The notes under the pieces: model-generated | What the model was told of the DNA's origin: nothing | Seen by the model: only the letters and a program-made list of their open reading frames with translations | The model's database searches: none | Made by a program: the position numbers and the translations under genes | Shown here: positions 5,929 to 7,739 of the stretch, one piece after another | Position numbering within the stretch: the stretch's first letter is position 1 | How the letters are laid out: every line of letters starts with the position of its first letter | Assembly: GCA_017631775.1 (NCBI GenBank) | Contig: JAGBSQ010000014.1 | Location: forward strand, 1 to 7,739 | DNA from: Clostridia bacterium | Lineage (GTDB): Bacteria > Bacillota_A > Clostridia > Oscillospirales > CAG-272 | Length of the DNA: 7,739 nucleotides | Direction of reading: 5' to 3'

Positions 5929-6636
5929 ATGGCAATCCCGACCCCTCACATTTCCGCTAAAAAAGAAGATATAGCAAAGACCGTGCTGATGCCCGGTGAC
6001 CCCTTGCGCTCCGAATTTATTGCAAAGAACTTTCTTACCAACCCTGTACTCGTAAACGACGTTCGCGGCGTTCACGGCTACACAGGTGAATACAATGGCA
6101 AAAAGGTAACCGTTATGGCATCCGGTATGGGACAACCCTCTATCGGTATCTATTCCTATGAGCTGTTCAACTTCTATGATGTTGACGCCATCATTCGCGT
6201 AGGTACCTGCGGTTCCTTCCACCCCGACCTGCACGCGCGTGACATCATTGTTGCTATGGGCGCTTGCACAAACGGCAACTATGCTATGCAATACAACCTC
6301 CCCGGCACCTTCGCTCCCATCGCTGACTTCGACCTCGTTCGCAGAGCTGCTGACGAGTGCGAAAAGGCAGGCGTTAACTACAAGGTAGGCAACATCTTCT
6401 CCTCCGATATTTTCTATGACGAAGCAAACTCCGGCATGGATTGGGCAAAAATGGGCGTACTTGGCGTAGAGATGGAATCTGCCGCACTTTACTGCAACGC
6501 CGCACGTGCCGGCAAAAAGGCACTTTGCATTTGCACCGTAAGTGATTCCTTTATTTATCCCGAGGAGAATACAACCGCCGAAGAGCGTCAAAATTCCTTC
6601 ACCGCTATGATGAAGATTGCGCTCAACTTGGCGTAA
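5929..6636 (+). CDS. deoD: Purine nucleoside phosphorylase, DeoD type
   Basis: The complete 235-aa protein belongs to the hexameric (high-molecular-mass) purine nucleoside phosphorylases. It uses phosphate to split purine ribo- and deoxyribonucleosides into free base and (deoxy)ribose-1-phosphate. Family residues, aligned to E. coli DeoD, are all visible: H7 (partner-subunit His), G23 and R27 in MPGDPLRSEF, R46, and R90 in RVGTCGS for phosphate. V180-E181-M182-E183 (VEMES) contacts the ribose, S205-D206 is the catalytic Asp that protonates the purine, and R220 sits in TTAEERQ. AAAAGGAG (5912-5919) lies 9 bases before the ATG. It sits between deoC and deoB and supplies deoxyribose-1-phosphate to DeoB. 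The DeoD type, rather than the trimeric PunA type, suggests that adenosine as well as guanosine/inosine nucleosides are substrates; this is family knowledge, not tested here. Confidence 0.97.
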   Translation: MAIPTPHISAKKEDIAKTVLMPGDPLRSEFIAKNFLTNPVLVNDVRGVHGYTGEYNGKKVTVMASGMGQPSIGIYSYELFNFYDVDAIIRVGTCGSFHPDLHARDIIVAMGACTNGNYAMQYNLPGTFAPIADFDLVRRAADECEKAGVNYKVGNIFSSDIFYDEANSGMDWAKMGVLGVEMESAALYCNAARAGKKALCICTVSDSFIYPEENTTAEERQNSFTAMMKIALNLA

Positions 6637-6646
6637 AGAGAAAGCT

Positions 6647-7739
6647 ATGACCAAAAGAGTATTTTTGATTGTGCTGGATAGCGTAGGAATTGGTGAACTC
6701 CCCGATGCCGCCAACTTTGGCGATGCAGGCAGCAATACCATCGGCGCTATTCGCAACCATCCCAATTTTTCCTGCCCGAACCTTGAAGCACTCGGTTTGT
6801 TCAACATCGAAGGAGTTGGCGGCGGTGTTTCCGCTCCCCGCGCATCCTTTGCGCGTATGCGCGAGAAGTCGATGGGCAAGGATACCACCATTGGACACTG
6901 GGAGATCGCGGGCATTGTTTCGCCCCAACCGCTCCCCACGTATCCGGGCGGCTTTCCGGCTGACCTGATAGCAGAATTCGAAAAGAGAACCGGTCGCAAG
7001 ACCATTTGCAATCTGCCGTATTCGGGAACCGACGTTATTCGCGACTACGGTGACGAGCTTTGCAAAACCGGTGCGCTCATCGTCTATACCTCTGCCGATA
7101 GCGTATTCCAAATTGCCGCACACGAGGATATCGTTCCCATTGAGGAGCTTTACCGCTATTGCGAAATTGCGCGTGAGCTGCTCACGGGTGAGCACGCCGT
7201 AGGACGTGTCATCGCGCGTCCCTTTACGGGTGAGCATCCCTATGCGCGTACTCCTCGCCGTCATGACTATTCGCTCCTGCCGCCTGCAAAGACCATTGCG
7301 GACGTTCTCGCGGAGCGCGGATTTGCTACCATTTCGGTAGGCAAAATCTATGACATTTTTGCAGGCAAGGGATTTAGCGAAAGCAATCCCACACCCAACA
7401 ATGCAGGCGGCATGGCAAAGACCGATGAGATCGCTGCGCGCGACTTTGCAGGTCTGTGCTTTACCAACCTTGTTGATTTTGATATGGTATTCGGTCACCG
7501 CAACAACGTTGCAGGCTACGCGCAGGCTCTTACCGAGTTTGACGCTTGGCTTGGCGGATTTATGGAAAGAATGGGCGAGGACGACATTTGCATTATTACC
7601 GCCGACCACGGCTGTGACCCTGCAACGCCTTCTACCGACCACTCGCGCGAGCATACACCTATGTTGATCTTTGGCAAGGGCATTCGCCAAGGGATTGACC
7701 TTGGCACACGTGCGTCCTTTGCTGATATCGGTGCCACCG
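6647..7739 (+). CDS. deoB: Phosphopentomutase, C-terminal end cut by the window
   Basis: 364 codons are visible with no stop; the family is about 390-407 aa, so roughly 30 residues are missing. DeoB, of the alkaline phosphatase superfamily, interconverts ribose- or deoxyribose-1-phosphate and the 5-phosphate with two Mn ions, linking DeoD to DeoC. The N-terminal FLIVLDSVGIGELPDA (6-21) carries metal ligand D11. The phosphorylated nucleophile is T80 in GKDTTIGHWEIAG (77-89). Other metal ligands are D279 and H284 (FDMVFGH), D320 and H321 (TADHG), and H332 (TDHSREH). The insertion domain lies between, at roughly 95-215. The residue after the usual DT-x pair is Ile82, where B. cereus has Thr87 and E. 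coli has Ser. ATG 6647 follows the deoD stop by 10 bases, with only a weak purine-rich AAAGAGAAAG (6635-6644) as binding site, so translation is probably coupled to deoD. Confidence 0.96.
   Translation, partial: MTKRVFLIVLDSVGIGELPDAANFGDAGSNTIGAIRNHPNFSCPNLEALGLFNIEGVGGGVSAPRASFARMREKSMGKDTTIGHWEIAGIVSPQPLPTYPGGFPADLIAEFEKRTGRKTICNLPYSGTDVIRDYGDELCKTGALIVYTSADSVFQIAAHEDIVPIEELYRYCEIARELLTGEHAVGRVIARPFTGEHPYARTPRRHDYSLLPPAKTIADVLAERGFATISVGKIYDIFAGKGFSESNPTPNNAGGMAKTDEIAARDFAGLCFTNLVDFDMVFGHRNNVAGYAQALTEFDAWLGGFMERMGEDDICIITADHGCDPATPSTDHSREHTPMLIFGKGIRQGIDLGTRASFADIGAT

Noticed and set aside
5902..7690. Long minus-strand open frames opposite deoD and deoB
   Set aside because: The sense strand carries all catalytic residues of DeoD and DeoB, and the antisense products show no family features.

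Overview
The window looks like an ordinary chromosomal segment of a Bacillota bacterium, most likely an uncultured or gut-type member of the Clostridia. The reasons are strong AGGAG-type ribosome binding sites, sigma-A promoters (TTGACA/TATTAT and TTGCAA/TAAAAT), compact intrinsic terminators with U-tracts, a WecA/TagO-type lipid-linked sugar-phosphate transferase, and a clustered deoC-deoD-deoB set. Base composition is near balanced by eye. The taxon is inferred; no rRNA or other marker is present. All genes lie on the + strand, and no gene-free stretch exceeds about 175 bases.

Layout. (1) 1-1321: the 3' end of a fold-type I PLP aminotransferase, followed 23 bases later by complete trpS (tryptophanyl-tRNA synthetase), closed by a strong intrinsic terminator. 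(2) 1344-2394: a polytopic WecA/TagO-like UDP-sugar:undecaprenyl-phosphate transferase, starting only 22 bases after the trpS terminator and closed by its own terminator. (3) 2398-5158: a single-gene transcription unit with a consensus extended -10 promoter, a 5'-end hairpin, an 867-codon gene for an unrecognised membrane protein, and a terminator. (4) 5178-7739: a deoxyribonucleoside catabolism operon with its own promoter, deoC-deoD-deoB, with deoB running off the right edge.

How the genes work together. DeoD phosphorolyses purine (deoxy)ribonucleosides to base plus (deoxy)ribose-1-phosphate. DeoB isomerises the sugar-1-phosphate to the 5-phosphate. DeoC cleaves deoxyribose-5-phosphate to acetaldehyde and glyceraldehyde-3-phosphate. 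That is a complete purine deoxynucleoside salvage route. The aminotransferase/trpS pair, the TagO-like enzyme and the 867-aa protein are functionally unrelated housekeeping or envelope genes as far as the sequence shows.

The only candidate for something undescribed is the 867-aa protein. It has four N-terminal membrane segments whose layout resembles CvpA-family proteins, then about 700 strongly acidic residues predicted to lie outside the membrane, with no family I recognise. No mobile element, CRISPR array, tRNA or rRNA was seen.
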